A stretch of 64,000 bases of DNA from Terrirhizobium terrae (GCF_030323265.1 NZ_CP104992.1:2951501-3015500); one strand, 5' to 3'. Shown: positions 10,785 through 20,098, counted from the first letter of the stretch. Numbers and translations are program-made. Notes: a model not told the origin generated them from the letters alone.

Positions 10785-11096
10785 TTAGTCTTGTTCGGTC
10801 CTGAATAGGTCTGGAGAGAGATTTTGATGTCCGTGCAGGACGCGAACAATGCGGACTGTCGTTTCCGTCGTTCGAAAGTATATGCAGCGCTTACGGTAGG
10901 GCAGGGCTTTCAAGCCCGGTGAAAGGTTATCGCGAAGTACTTCCTGAAAGCCGGTCGTCGCGATCCACTCGATCTTGCGAGTCAAGTCTCGCACGAAGTG
11001 AGATGCAACCACCGGGTCATCGGCAGCTATGTAAAGGAATATGTTGAGAAGGTCTTCGTCGGCGAGCGGGGCGTAAATCAGCTCTTTCGATTTAAT
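10785..11096 (-). CDS. ParE/RelE-type toxin (start codon uncertain)
   Basis: This is a small protein of the ParE/RelE toxin superfamily. KELIYAPLADEDLLNIF at the N-terminus, FVRDLTRKIEWIATTGF in the middle and VRIVRVLHGHQNLS at the C-terminus are typical. It overlaps the antitoxin gene. No ATG, GTG or TTG is present at the expected N-terminus. The most plausible start is ATT at 11096 (103 residues), with the alternative an internal start at 11012 that would cut away conserved N-terminal sequence. An undetected indel could also hide the real start. Targets of this family (gyrase or mRNA) cannot be told apart here. Confidence 0.75.
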   Translation of the reverse strand: MKSKELIYAPLADEDLLNIFLYIAADDPVVASHFVRDLTRKIEWIATTGFQEVLRDNLSPGLKALPYRKRCIYFRTTETTVRIVRVLHGHQNLSPDLFRTEQD

Positions 11097-11335
11097 ATCT
11101 GCATCCCCCGTTCGATAATCGAGTCGGCGTGGGCGTCCGCGCTGGGGAAAGTGACAAACTCACCTCGCTCCAGCTGCGCATCGGCTTCAGCGATCATCGC
11201 TTGCAGGTGTTCATCCTCGCTTCCAAGGCGCGCTAGTCCTGCGGCAATGACATCATCGGCACTGTCATAGGTTCCGGATCTAACCTGTTCCTCGATAAAC
11301 GCCTTATGCTTGTCGCTGAGATGGATCTCGGTCAT
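11078..11335 (-). CDS. ParD-type antitoxin
   Basis: The 85-residue protein begins MTEIHLSDKHKAFIEEQV, the ribbon-helix-helix N-terminus of ParD/CopG antitoxins, followed by GTYDSADDVIAAGLARL. The C-terminal part should bind the toxin. The ATG at 11335 is preceded by AAAGGAG, which makes it the right start over upstream in-frame ATGs. It precedes the toxin and overlaps its N-terminus by about 18 bp, the usual antitoxin-first order. Autoregulation of the operon is expected from the family. Confidence 0.85.
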   Translation of the reverse strand: MTEIHLSDKHKAFIEEQVRSGTYDSADDVIAAGLARLGSEDEHLQAMIAEADAQLERGEFVTFPSADAHADSIIERGMQILNRKS

Positions 11336-11409
11336 TTCGATCTCCTTTTGTTCTCTTTTAACATGAAGGTTTTCGACTTCCAAGAGGGCACCAAGAGGAA
11401 GGTGCGGCG

Positions 11410-12573
11410 TCAGTCGTCCGGATAAATATATCGCCGCTCGTAGCGCAGGCCGAGGCCGGTCAGCAGTTCGTAGCCGATCGTACCGGCGGCGCGCGCAACG
11501 TCGTCGACTGGAATGTGTGGGCCGAAAAGCTCGACATAGTCGCCGACACGCACATCTCCATCAGGAACATCCGTCACGTCGAATATGGTCAGATCCATGG
11601 TGACGCGGCCGATCACCGGGACACGGGTATTGCCGACAAAGCCGTAGGCGCCTTGCGTCCCGCCGGCGCGGATCGGAACCCCGGAGCCGGAAAGCGAGCG
11701 CGGATAGCCGTCGGCATAACCAGCGGATACGACCGCCAGCCGGCTGTTGCGCGAAAGTTGGTGGGTTGCGCCATAGCTGACCGTGGAGCCGGATGGGGCC
11801 TCGCGAATCTGCAGGATGCGTGCCTCGGCCTTGGCCACGGGCTTCAGCGCCTTCATGCCGTTTACCGCCTCGCCGCCATAAACGGCGATGCCGGGGCGGG
11901 TCAGGTCGAAATGGTATTCGGGGCCGAGAAAGATGCCGCCGGAGGCCGCAAGACTTGCCGGTATCCCTTCAAAAGCCGTCGCAACCCGTTGAAAAGATTC
12001 AAGCTGGGCGCGGTTGAGCGGAGAGGCCGCGTTGTCGCCGCTATGCAGATGCGACATGATGAGAACGGGCGAAAAGCTTGCCGGACGCGATACGTCATCG
12101 GCAAGGGCGATCGCATCCTCCATCGGCAACCCAAGCCGGTTGAAACCGGTGTCGATCTGCAGCGCGCAGGGGTGGTCGCCATGCTCGGCTGTCACGGCCA
12201 TCCAGAAGGCGAGCTGCTCTTCGCAGGCGATGACTGGCACCAGATCATGTTCGAAGAACAGCTTTTCCTGACCGGGCCAGATGCCGGAGAGCACATAGAT
12301 GCGGGCATCCGGGGCATAGGTCCTGAGCGTTACGCCTTCCTGGGCGATCGCCACGAAAAAGTCGCGCGCGCCGGCTTCGTAGAGAGCGGTGCCACAGTCC
12401 TCCAGCCCAAGGCCATAAGCATCCGCCTTGACCACGGCTGCCGTACTGACCGAGCCGCAGCGCCTCGCCATTTCCCGCCAGTTATCGGCAAGCGCGCCGA
12501 GGTCGACGGTCAGCCGCACCGGAGCCGTATCGAACTCATCGAAGAAAGTGTCGTCGCTGTGGAAATCTGTCAT
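11410..12573 (-). CDS. alr: Alanine racemase
   Basis: The PLP-dependent enzyme interconverts L- and D-alanine for peptidoglycan. The PLP lysine is in AVVKADAYG (Lys49). Other conserved segments include MSHLHSGD, TGFNRLGLP, the catalytic tyrosine region VSYGATH, and GRVTMDL near the C-terminus. The length of 387 residues is normal. It lies in the conserved block dnaB-alr-radA, although the interval to dnaB contains two extra genes here. Confidence 0.95.
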   Translation of the reverse strand: MTDFHSDDTFFDEFDTAPVRLTVDLGALADNWREMARRCGSVSTAAVVKADAYGLGLEDCGTALYEAGARDFFVAIAQEGVTLRTYAPDARIYVLSGIWPGQEKLFFEHDLVPVIACEEQLAFWMAVTAEHGDHPCALQIDTGFNRLGLPMEDAIALADDVSRPASFSPVLIMSHLHSGDNAASPLNRAQLESFQRVATAFEGIPASLAASGGIFLGPEYHFDLTRPGIAVYGGEAVNGMKALKPVAKAEARILQIREAPSGSTVSYGATHQLSRNSRLAVVSAGYADGYPRSLSGSGVPIRAGGTQGAYGFVGNTRVPVIGRVTMDLTIFDVTDVPDGDVRVGDYVELFGPHIPVDDVARAAGTIGYELLTGLGLRYERRYIYPDD

Positions 12574-12724
12574 GGCATCTCACGAGGGGCGGAGGAGGCG
12601 GGCGATTTTTAAGTCGATCCTAAAGGTTTAGCGAGAAGAATACAGACCCTTAAGGTTATATTCGGTCACGTCTGCGCAATCGCTGAGGATGATGAGGCAT
12701 TGCTTTCACGGCAGAAATCGTCGC

Positions 12725-13474
12725 TCAGGGCGTGCCCGAACCGCGGTTTCCTATCATCTCGCGAGGCGCCAGTCTGAAGGACTGAGCCACCAGATCGGCC
12801 ATGGCGTGCCTTTGCGGGGCGTTCGGATGCAAGCCGTCTCCAAGCTGCGACGGATCAGCCGGATCGCTGATCAGATCCGAGAAATCGATGAACCGATCCG
12901 CGAATTCCGCCCATGACGACGCGAGATAGGCATTGTAGGAGCTGCGATATCGTTCCTTCTGCGGATCGAAATTATTGGCTCCTATCTTGGCGGGAAGCAG
13001 GCTGCCTATTGCGACCTTGAAGCCGGTTGCCCGGGCTTGGGCACAATAGGTGCGTATATCGGCAATGAGGCTTCTGTCATTGCGGCCGTCATTCAGCAGA
13101 TCGTTGATGCCCGCCATGATGATGACCCAGGAAAAGCCTTCTGCAAAAAGCGGCGCGATGTTCTTCGGATATTGGGAGAGACATTGCGACAGAGGCCGGC
13201 CGAAGCCTGCGCGATTTGCGACGCGTACCGAAGTCTGCGCCTCCAGGATCGTGGGGTAGGGCGGCCAGCCGGCGGTAAAGCCGCCAGAGGAAATGCTGTC
13301 GCCATCGATGACGATCCCGACTGTGCGTGTCTCCACGGAGGAGGCCTGTGCCGCCGGCACCGCATTCGGTCGGCAAAGGATCATATCCGTCGCAAGCGCC
13401 GTACTTCCGATGACGAAAGTTCTGCGGAAGCTGTCCAGGTTCTTACTCCATTCGCCAGAACGAGATGCTGGCAA
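12725..13474 (-). CDS. Secreted SGNH/GDSL hydrolase
   Basis: The protein has the four SGNH blocks: VIDGDSISSGG (Ser), a conserved Gly in NRAGFGRP, MAGINDLLND (Asn) and DGLHPN (His), so it is probably an esterase or deacetylase. The N-terminus carries a twin-arginine-like segment SFRRTFVIG and a hydrophobic stretch, which suggests export. The reading start is a TTG at 13474 with no clear ribosome-binding site, so the N-terminus is uncertain. It is transcribed divergently from the acyltransferase gene next to it, and the pair may act on the same polysaccharide. Confidence 0.82.
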   Translation of the reverse strand: MPASRSGEWSKNLDSFRRTFVIGSTALATDMILCRPNAVPAAQASSVETRTVGIVIDGDSISSGGFTAGWPPYPTILEAQTSVRVANRAGFGRPLSQCLSQYPKNIAPLFAEGFSWVIIMAGINDLLNDGRNDRSLIADIRTYCAQARATGFKVAIGSLLPAKIGANNFDPQKERYRSSYNAYLASSWAEFADRFIDFSDLISDPADPSQLGDGLHPNAPQRHAMADLVAQSFRLAPREMIGNRGSGTP

Positions 13475-13605
13475 TGTGAAATATAAATATGATAATGTGT
13501 CGTATATTTATCCAGCAAAGCGGATACTGATTGCAATCCACTTGCCCTTGAGGCTTCGCCACCTCGGTCATGCGCTGATTTTATTATCACTTTAAGAGGT
13601 ATGAA

Positions 13606-14660
13606 TTGCGGACGAACTATAGGCCGGAATTGGACGGCGTCAGGGCTATATGCATCCTGCTGACCATCGCAAACCATTTGCCAGGGGCTCAGCCTATATC
13701 AACGGCTCCATCGGGGTCGATATTTTCTTTGCCCTGAGCGGCTGGCTCATCACCTATCTCCTGCTTCAGGAATACGAGCGTACCGGGACGATCAGCCTGC
13801 GCTCCTTCTACTTGCGACGGCTGTTCAGGATCGTGCCGCTCTACGTTTTCACCATCGCGCTCTATGGCCTCGCGGCGCTGGTAATCGGCAAACTGTCCGG
13901 CTCGTCCGCCGATCTGCAGAATTTCGTTTCCGCCTTTCCGTGGCTGATCAGTTTCAACTCGGAATACCGGGGAGAAGGTGCCGGCAACATATTCGGGCAT
14001 GCCTGGACGTTGGGGATCGAGGAGAAATTCTACATTCTCTGGCCGATCTTCATGCTGCTGTTCATCAGGAATATCCGCCTTCCGCTCCTGGTTCTCCCAG
14101 CCGTCATCCTGACGCTGATTGTCCTGGCGCCGGAAAGGGAGCATGTCCTGCGGGGCTATCTCGGATTGGGGTTCGGCACAGTGCTCGCCATCGTGGCCCG
14201 GAATGCGGTGGTAACGGCGCTTCTCGCTCGCGGCCGGACGGTCTATGCGGCGGCGGCTGCGATTGTGCTCTTCTATGGGTTGAGCCTGGTTACGCCTCAT
14301 GACTATGCCTGGAACCTGGCGACATCGTTCGCCGCAGCGTTTCTGGTCGGCGGTCTTTGGCATGGCCAGTCGAAGCTGGGAGGGCTTCTCTCATGGCCGC
14401 CCCTTGCCTATGCCGGCAAGCTGACCTTCGCCGTCTACCTGACGCATGTCCTGGTCATCAATGTCGTCATGATGGGGATGCAGAAGGCGGGAATGTCCCT
14501 GCCTTATGCGGCGATCTTCGCGCTTGCATATTTCGCGTCGATCGCAGTGGCTGCGGTCCTGAATGCGGCGATCGAAGATCCCCTGATCAAGATCGGGCGC
14601 CGATTGAGCGCACGTGAGAAGCCGCCAAGTGCAGTCGCGGCAGAAACCGCGGCGTCATAG
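13606..14660 (+). CDS. Acyltransferase 3 family membrane protein (apparent frameshift)
   Basis: This is an AT3-type integral membrane acyltransferase (OatA/NolL-like fold), which transfers acyl groups to extracellular carbohydrates. The start is probably TTG at 13606, seven bases after AAGAGG, giving MRTNYRPELDGVRAIC, the typical family N-terminus. A nearer ATG at 13601 is in another frame and too close to the AAGAGG. One base is missing in GGGG at 13684-13687. Restoring it joins NHLPGGSAYINGSIGVD to DIFFALSGWLITYLL. The corrected length is 351 residues with about ten membrane spans. Confidence 0.85.
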
Positions 14661-14712
14661 CCGCGGTGACGGTCTTCAAACTATTGAGGGCTGATAGACT
14701 TTGGAGCCTTCG

Positions 14713-16215
14713 TCAAGGTTCTTCGTACTGCACGAAGCTCGGCTCGGCGAGATCCGCGAAGCGGGTGAACTCCGACTGGAAGGCGAGCTTTACGGTGCCG
14801 GTCGGTCCGTGGCGCTGCTTGGCGATAATGACGTCGGCAGTGCCCTTGACCTTGTCCATATGCGCTTCCCATTCCGGATATTTCGGATCGGAAAGATCGC
14901 GCGGCTCCATGTTCTTCACATAGTATTCCTCACGGAACACGAAGAGCACGACGTCGGCGTCCTGCTCGATCGAGCCGGATTCACGAAGGTCGGAGAGCTG
15001 CGGACGCTTGTCTTCGCGGCTTTCGACGCCGCGCGACAACTGCGACAGGGCGATGATCGGCACGTTCAGTTCCTTGCCGAGCGCCTTGAGACCCGTGGTG
15101 ATCTGGGTGATTTCCTGGACGCGGTTTTCACCGGATTTGCCGGAGCCGGTCATCAGCTGGATATAGTCGACCACCAGGCAATCGAGGCCGCGCTGGCGCT
15201 TGAGGCGGCGGGCACGGGCCGACAGCTGGGCGATCGAGATACCACCGGTCTGGTCGATGAAGAGCGGCACCTTCTGCATCATCTGGGAGCAGGCGACGAG
15301 CTTTTCGAAATCGGCCTCGGTAATGTCACCGCGGCGGATCTTCGACGAGGAGACTTCCGTCTGCTCGGAGATGATACGGGTGGCGAGCTGTTCGGACGAC
15401 ATTTCGAGCGAGTAGAAGCCGACGACGCCGCCGTTCTTGGCCTTGAAGGAACCGTCCGGATTGACGTCCGGCTCGTAGGCTGCGGCGATATTGTAGGCGA
15501 TGTTGGTGGCAAGCGAGGTCTTACCCATGCCGGGACGTCCCGCAAGCACGATCAAGTCGGAGCGCTGCAACCCGCCCATCTTGGCGTCGAGCGACATGAT
15601 GCCGGTGGAAATGCCGGACAGCTGGCCATCACGCTCGAAGGCCTGTCCGGCCATGTCGATGGCGATCGCCACCGCATCATTGAACGACTGGAAGCCGCCG
15701 TCATAGCGGCCGGTTTCGGCCAGTTCGAACAGGCGACGCTCGGTATCCTCGATCTGGCTCTGCGGCGGCATGTCGAGTGGCGCGTCATAGGCGATATTGA
15801 CGACGTCTTCGCCGATGGTGATCAGCGCGCGGCGCAGCGCAAGATCGTAGATCGCGCGGCCATAATCTTCGGCGTTGATGATCGATACGGCGTCGGCGGC
15901 AAGGCGCGCCAGATACTGCGCGACCGTCAAGTCGCCCACCTTGTCGTCTGCCGGCAGGAAGGTCTTGAGTGTGATCGGGTTCGCCGTCTTGCCCATGCGG
16001 ATGATGTCGCCGGCAACCTCGTAGATCTTGCGGTGCAGCGGCTCGTAGAGATGGGGCGGCTTCAGGAAGTCGGAGACGCGGTAATAGGCGTCGTTGTTGA
16101 CCAGCATCGCGCCGAGCAGCGCCTGTTCGGCCTCGATATTGTTCGGCGCCTCGCGGTAATGCGGCTCCGCAGACTTGTTGCTAAGCGACGTGATATTGCG
16201 CGCGGCTTCGTTCAT
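14713..16215 (-). CDS. dnaB: Replicative DNA helicase
   Basis: DnaB unwinds DNA at the replication fork as a hexamer. The N-terminal domain starts MNEAARNITSLS and includes NNIEAEQALLGAML. The RecA-like C-terminal domain contains Walker A (GRPGMGKTSLA), the DYIQLM segment and the QLSRGVE and SGSIEQDADVV motifs. I chose the ATG at 16215 (500 residues) over a TTG 27 bp upstream. It is last in the direction of transcription of the rpsF-rpsR-DUF2232-rplI group and follows a strong terminator after rplI. Confidence 0.96.
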   Translation of the reverse strand: MNEAARNITSLSNKSAEPHYREAPNNIEAEQALLGAMLVNNDAYYRVSDFLKPPHLYEPLHRKIYEVAGDIIRMGKTANPITLKTFLPADDKVGDLTVAQYLARLAADAVSIINAEDYGRAIYDLALRRALITIGEDVVNIAYDAPLDMPPQSQIEDTERRLFELAETGRYDGGFQSFNDAVAIAIDMAGQAFERDGQLSGISTGIMSLDAKMGGLQRSDLIVLAGRPGMGKTSLATNIAYNIAAAYEPDVNPDGSFKAKNGGVVGFYSLEMSSEQLATRIISEQTEVSSSKIRRGDITEADFEKLVACSQMMQKVPLFIDQTGGISIAQLSARARRLKRQRGLDCLVVDYIQLMTGSGKSGENRVQEITQITTGLKALGKELNVPIIALSQLSRGVESREDKRPQLSDLRESGSIEQDADVVLFVFREEYYVKNMEPRDLSDPKYPEWEAHMDKVKGTADVIIAKQRHGPTGTVKLAFQSEFTRFADLAEPSFVQYEEP

Positions 16216-16435
16216 GGTCTTCAGATCCGTCCTGTCCGTCAATTCAAGATGCCGGTTCTAGAGATAAGTGGGCGTCCTCGAAACCGCGCTTTTTGTCGCC
16301 CGGTGATTCCCACAGCTATCCACAGCGGCTGTCATCTACGCGAAACAAAAAACGTAATGAAGCGACAAATCCGGTTGACTGTGCAGCTTGCGCGACTCGT
16401 CCGGCATGAGCGGAATCATAGCGCGAAAAAGAGAC

Positions 16436-16470
16436 AAAAAAACGCCCGGCCTCCATGAGACCGGGCGTTA
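16436..16470 (-). terminator. Rho-independent terminator after rplI
   Basis: On the minus strand a GC-rich stem (ACGCCCGG pairing with CCGGGCGT, loop of about 11 bases) is followed by seven T residues. It lies about 25 bp after the rplI stop and before dnaB. Confidence 0.9.
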
Positions 16471-16494
16471 TTATCCGACCCTTGCGGGTGTGGA

Positions 16495-17070
16495 TTATTC
16501 TTCGTCGCCGTCGCGGTCTGCATCCGGATCGAAGAAGTCTTCCGGACGCAGGGCGTCTTCGTCAACGCCGTAGATGGCGTCAGCGGAGGTGAGGCTTTCG
16601 CCCTTGGCCTGACGCTCGGCTTCTTCGGCAGAACGGGCAACGTTGAGTTCGACTTCGATCTCGACTTCGGCGTGCAGGTGCAGGGTGACCTTGTGCAGGC
16701 CGATCGCCTTGATCGGGGTGTTGAGGTCGACCTGGTTGCGGCCAAGGTTGAAGCCTTCGGCGGCCAGAACGTCGATGATGTCGCGGGCAGCGACAGAACC
16801 GTAGAGCTGACCGGTTTCGCCGGCCGAACGGACGACGATGAAGGACTTGCCGTTGAGTGCTTCGGCGACGGTTTCAGCTTCGCCCTTGCGCTCGAGGTTA
16901 CGGGCTTCGAGCGTTGCGCGCTCGGCGTCGAAACGCTTCTTGTTGGCGTCGTTGGCGCGCAGCGCCTTGCCCTGCGGGAGCAGGAAGTTACGGGCATAAC
17001 CGTCGCGAACCTTCACGACTTCGCCCATCTGGCCGAGCTTCGGCACGCGTTCAAGCAGAATGACTTGCAT
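16495..17070 (-). CDS. rplI: 50S ribosomal protein L9
   Basis: L9 (bL9) binds 23S rRNA and helps frame maintenance. The N-terminal domain [19 protein letters not shown] and the PROSITE-type segment [13 protein letters not shown] are clear, and the central helix and C-terminal domain follow. The protein is 191 residues, longer than the roughly 150 of E. coli, with an acidic tail ([14 protein letters not shown] and DADRDGDEE). Such a tail is common in rhizobial L9. It sits 22 bp after the DUF2232 gene. Confidence 0.95.
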   Translation of the reverse strand: MQVILLERVPKLGQMGEVVKVRDGYARNFLLPQGKALRANDANKKRFDAERATLEARNLERKGEAETVAEALNGKSFIVVRSAGETGQLYGSVAARDIIDVLAAEGFNLGRNQVDLNTPIKAIGLHKVTLHLHAEVEIEVELNVARSAEEAERQAKGESLTSADAIYGVDEDALRPEDFFDPDADRDGDEE

Positions 17071-17092
17071 TGGTAGAGTTCCTTTCTGGTCT

Positions 17093-18073
17093 TCAAGTCT
17101 CGGTATTGGCTGTATTCTGATCCGTCCCGTTCTTCACTGGTGTCAGCGCGATCGTCCGCCGCGTCTCGGTCAGTCCGAGAACGAGGATGGCGAAGGCCGG
17201 AAGAAGAAGCATGGACGATAGGTAGGCGAGGACGAGGGCCGGCAGGCGCCAGTCCTTGCCCTGTGTGCGGAAATGGATGGCGGCAAATCCCGCCATCAGG
17301 AAGCCGGCGCCGAACGCCCCGCAGATCGTGGCACCGATCATGGCCGGAACGCCGCCCAGGAAGGTGAGCAGGATGCCGGCTAGAAAGATGAAGATCGCAT
17401 GGCGGTTCATGCGCAGCGCCGATGGCATGTCCTCGCGCGGACGAAGCGCCCGGCCGGTGCGCGACACGATACGAACGGCGAAATAGAAGGCCGAAAACAG
17501 AAGCAGGACCCAGATGCCGGCCTGCATCATCGGCAGCATCAGCACCATCATCGCCTTGGTCTGGGCAAGGCCTGCGGCATCCGGCGCGAAAGCCGGTTCC
17601 TGCGCGCTGAACGCAGCCGTCATCGCATCGACCATCTGGCCGGTCAGTTCCGGGCCGTAGCCGATCGCGACGCCGAGGGCGATGACGGCAAGCGTGACGA
17701 GGCCGCACAGATGCAGGAGGATATCGGAAATCGGGTACCAGGCGATCAGGTCGTCCGGACCGCCGAGTTCGGAAGCCGGGCGCGCCAGATTGGCGAGATG
17801 CGACAGCCAGCCGGCCGGTATCAGCGTGAAGATTGCCGTGGTGACGGCAAAGATCGGCGAGACGAGGACGGCACCGAGAACGGCGGCGGTCACGACGCCG
17901 GCAATGGCCGCGCGGTTGCCCCAGCCGAGGCCGGCGACGAGAATGGGAAGCGCGGAGGCAGCATAGAGAACGGACGCGAGCGACGACTGTGCACTCGCAC
18001 CCATCACGAGGAGGGTGGCGACGACGCCGGCGAGAATGCCGGTGGGCAGCACTGTTGAGGTCTTGTTCGTCAC
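17093..18073 (-). CDS. DUF2232 multi-pass membrane protein
   Basis: The 326-residue protein has eight or so hydrophobic segments and is assigned to DUF2232, which is found between rpsR and rplI in alphaproteobacteria. The GTG at 18073 ([12 protein letters not shown]) is preferred because AGGA sits about 10 bases upstream. A TTG at 18097 is in frame but lacks a ribosome-binding site. No catalytic motif can be named, and the function is unknown. Its place between two ribosomal protein genes suggests co-transcription. Confidence 0.85.
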   Translation of the reverse strand: MTNKTSTVLPTGILAGVVATLLVMGASAQSSLASVLYAASALPILVAGLGWGNRAAIAGVVTAAVLGAVLVSPIFAVTTAIFTLIPAGWLSHLANLARPASELGGPDDLIAWYPISDILLHLCGLVTLAVIALGVAIGYGPELTGQMVDAMTAAFSAQEPAFAPDAAGLAQTKAMMVLMLPMMQAGIWVLLLFSAFYFAVRIVSRTGRALRPREDMPSALRMNRHAIFIFLAGILLTFLGGVPAMIGATICGAFGAGFLMAGFAAIHFRTQGKDWRLPALVLAYLSSMLLLPAFAILVLGLTETRRTIALTPVKNGTDQNTANTET

Positions 18074-18193
18074 GGTCTCGCTGTCCTGCCAGATCAAGCA
18101 GTTGGGGATGGGCCTGGATCATTTTGACAGGCGCTTCATTCCCAACATGGGGTTTTTATCATTTCCGATCCGCGCCCAACGCGGAAGGGAGTA

Positions 18194-18219
18194 GACCCGC
18201 TGACGTTAATCAGCGGGTC
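18194..18219 (-). other. Palindromic hairpin after rpsR
   Basis: A perfect 10-bp stem (GACCCGCTGA and its complement) with a 6-base loop lies about 10 bp after the rpsR stop, before the DUF2232 gene. No T-run follows on the minus strand, so it is more likely a processing or stability hairpin than a full terminator. Confidence 0.5.
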
Positions 18220-18228
18220 CGGTATCAA

Positions 18229-18477
18229 TTACGATACGACGTAGGGCAGCAGGCCGAGGAAACGGGCGCGCTTGATGGCCTGGGCCAGTTCGCGCTGCTT
18301 CTTCTGGGAAACTGCAGTGATACGCGAAGGAACGATCTTGCCGCGCTCGGAAATGTAGCGCTGCAGGAGACGAACGTCCTTGTAGTCGATCCGCGGTGCA
18401 TTTGCGCCCGAGAAGGGGCAGGTCTTGCGACGGCGGTGGAACGGACGGCGTGCCGGGGACGAGGATACGTCAGCCAT
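18229..18477 (-). CDS. rpsR: 30S ribosomal protein S18
   Basis: S18 (bS18), 82 residues, binds S6 in the platform of the small subunit. Core motifs are [19 protein letters not shown] and [13 protein letters not shown], followed by [18 protein letters not shown]. The ATG at 18477 follows AAGGAGAAAAC. The end of the rpsF frame overlaps this start by 8 bp, so the two genes are likely translationally coupled. Confidence 0.96.
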   Translation of the reverse strand: MADVSSSPARRPFHRRRKTCPFSGANAPRIDYKDVRLLQRYISERGKIVPSRITAVSQKKQRELAQAIKRARFLGLLPYVVS

Positions 18478-18967
18478 TGTGTTTTCTCCTTGAGGCCCAG
18501 ATTACGATCTCGCGCGGAGCGGACGGGCGCGGTGCGCGCTCGAAGCCGCCGTCACGCGGAGGACGGTCGCCGAAATCGCGACGCGGCGGACGATCGCCGA
18601 ATTCGCGGCGCGGGCCACGGTCGTCACGCGGACGGTCGTCGCGGTCACGCTTCTGCATCATGGCAGACGCGCCTTCTTCGTGCTTCTCGACGGCGATCGT
18701 CATGTAGCGAAGAACGTCTTCGTTGATGCGCATCTGGCGTTCCATCTCGTGCACGGCAGCAGCCGGTGCGTCGATGTCCATCAGGGCGTAGTGAGCCTTG
18801 CGGTTCTTCTTGATGCGGTACGTCAGGGACTTGAGGCCCCAGTTTTCAACGCGCCCGACCTTGCCGCCGTTAGCTTCGAGGACACCCTTGTACTGTTCGA
18901 CGAGGGCATCAACCTGCTGAGCGGACATATCCTGCCGGGCAAGGAATACGTGTTCGTAGAGAGCCAT
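18470..18967 (-). CDS. rpsF: 30S ribosomal protein S6
   Basis: S6 (bS6) starts [15 protein letters not shown] at 18967, and the core [21 protein letters not shown] is well conserved. As read the protein is 165 residues, with a basic, Arg/Asp-rich tail (repeats such as [17 protein letters not shown]) after residue 110. The tail ends [12 protein letters not shown] and passes through the rpsR ribosome-binding site. That ending is unlike the usual rhizobial S6 ending, so another frameshift near the 3' end is possible. Confidence 0.9.
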   Translation of the reverse strand: MALYEHVFLARQDMSAQQVDALVEQYKGVLEANGGKVGRVENWGLKSLTYRIKKNRKAHYALMDIDAPAAAVHEMERQMRINEDVLRYMTIAVEKHEEGASAMMQKRDRDDRPRDDRGPRREFGDRPPRRDFGDRPPRDGGFERAPRPSAPREIVIWASRRKHNG

Positions 18968-19299
18968 GTAAGCTTTGCCTTTTCTTGCGGTTGTTTTGTT
19001 CACCCGGTTTCGGCGGCTAAGCCTCAACGACTGCTCCTGATGGCCAATAAAGGCCGGCAAGAAAAGTTGTTGTTTCGAGACGGTCGAGAGCGGAGACACG
19101 GGAGGCCGGAACGCTTGCGGTTCCTGCGATCCGCTTTCGCGGATCTGCCCTCCGTACAGCCACCAGCCAGAAGACCGGGTGTTTCGAACAGGGCGGCTTA
19201 TACGGATTTTTGCGGGAAAGGCAAGGGGTGAGGGTATGAGGGTATTGATTGCAACCATTGGTATGCTGTTGTGATTTTAATGCAACCGGGGAGGGTGTT
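18968..19299. other. Intergenic region between rpsF and the GH75 gene
   Basis: These 332 bp lie between divergent genes and contain no supportable ORF. They must hold the promoter of the rpsF operon (minus strand) and that of the hydrolase (plus strand). I see no strong hairpin or known leader motif. Confidence 0.6.
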
Positions 19300-20085
19300 T
19301 TGAGGCTTGGCAAGAAACTGCTTACCGCTTGTGTTCTTTTGTGCCCGACTTTTGCTGCTGCGGATTTTGTGCCCTGGATCGAGTTCAAGGGGACGCAACT
19401 CTTCAGAGACAGGGCCGGCGGCGCATATTGTTATTCTACGGCACATTCTCGCGTAGATGCCGATGGCGCACCGAATGCCTACCATCCCGACGATGTGGGC
19501 AAGCACTGTATGCGAGATCCTCATAAAGGATTGGATTGCCCGGCCAATGCCGGATTTCCAGGGACCAATTGGTGGCGGAGTGTGCTTGTCCCCGATCCGG
19601 CTGACGAAAGTCGCCCATACATCCAGCCGAACGGCCCGACTAAGGGCTTTTTCGTCGCGAAGACGTGGCTGACGAATGGCGCTGCCGCCAACTCTGCATC
19701 GAACTACGTAGACTCCACAAAAGTCCCCTATATCGTTTTTCCCGGAAGTGCGTTTTCCCGGATGGACGGCACGGGCTCTAAGGGCGATTTGGGGATTGCC
19801 TGGCACGAGAACGGCAGGCGAACTTCCTTCGTCGTTGCCGATCAGGGCGGCGGAAGCAATGCTCGCCTTGGAGAAGCTTCCATAGCTTTCTACGAGCGTC
19901 TGGGCGGTCGGAACCTGAATGCTCGGACCGGAAGCGGGGTCGCGCCGGGAACGGTGAAATTTCTCGTGTTTCCTGGTTCCCGACGAAACTTTGCATGGCC
20001 TCAAACGGTTGAGGCCATGGATCGAAAGGCCGATGAGCTATTGTCTTCCATCGGCGGCGAGACAGCCATTGGCTCTTGCAGGTAG
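19300..20085 (+). CDS. Secreted GH75 chitosanase-like protein
   Basis: The 261-residue protein has a signal peptide (MRLGKKLLTACVLLCPTFAAA, starting at TTG 19300 with GGGGAGGG just upstream). The mature part resembles glycoside hydrolase family 75 chitosanases: HSRVDADGAPNAYHPDD, YVDSTKVPYIVFPG, GDLGIAWH, and SFVVADQGGGSNARLGEAS. The last segment holds an Asp and a Glu about eleven residues apart, the spacing expected of the catalytic pair. The enzyme would cleave chitosan outside the cell. It is flanked by the ribosomal operon and an aldo/keto reductase, with no partner genes nearby. Assignment rests on motif recognition alone. Confidence 0.72.
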   Translation: MRLGKKLLTACVLLCPTFAAADFVPWIEFKGTQLFRDRAGGAYCYSTAHSRVDADGAPNAYHPDDVGKHCMRDPHKGLDCPANAGFPGTNWWRSVLVPDPADESRPYIQPNGPTKGFFVAKTWLTNGAAANSASNYVDSTKVPYIVFPGSAFSRMDGTGSKGDLGIAWHENGRRTSFVVADQGGGSNARLGEASIAFYERLGGRNLNARTGSGVAPGTVKFLVFPGSRRNFAWPQTVEAMDRKADELLSSIGGETAIGSCR

Positions 20086-20098
20086 TATTCTTTAGTGC

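Noticed and set aside
14646-14667. ACCGCGGC/GCCGCGGT hairpin at the end of the acyltransferase gene
   Set aside because: The stem includes the stop codon, but no T-run follows, so it was not listed as a terminator.
14701-16458. 585-residue plus-strand ORF opposite dnaB
   Set aside because: DnaB on the minus strand has all helicase motifs. The plus-strand frame is compositionally odd (Ala/Gly/Arg/Val-rich) and runs through the rplI terminator.
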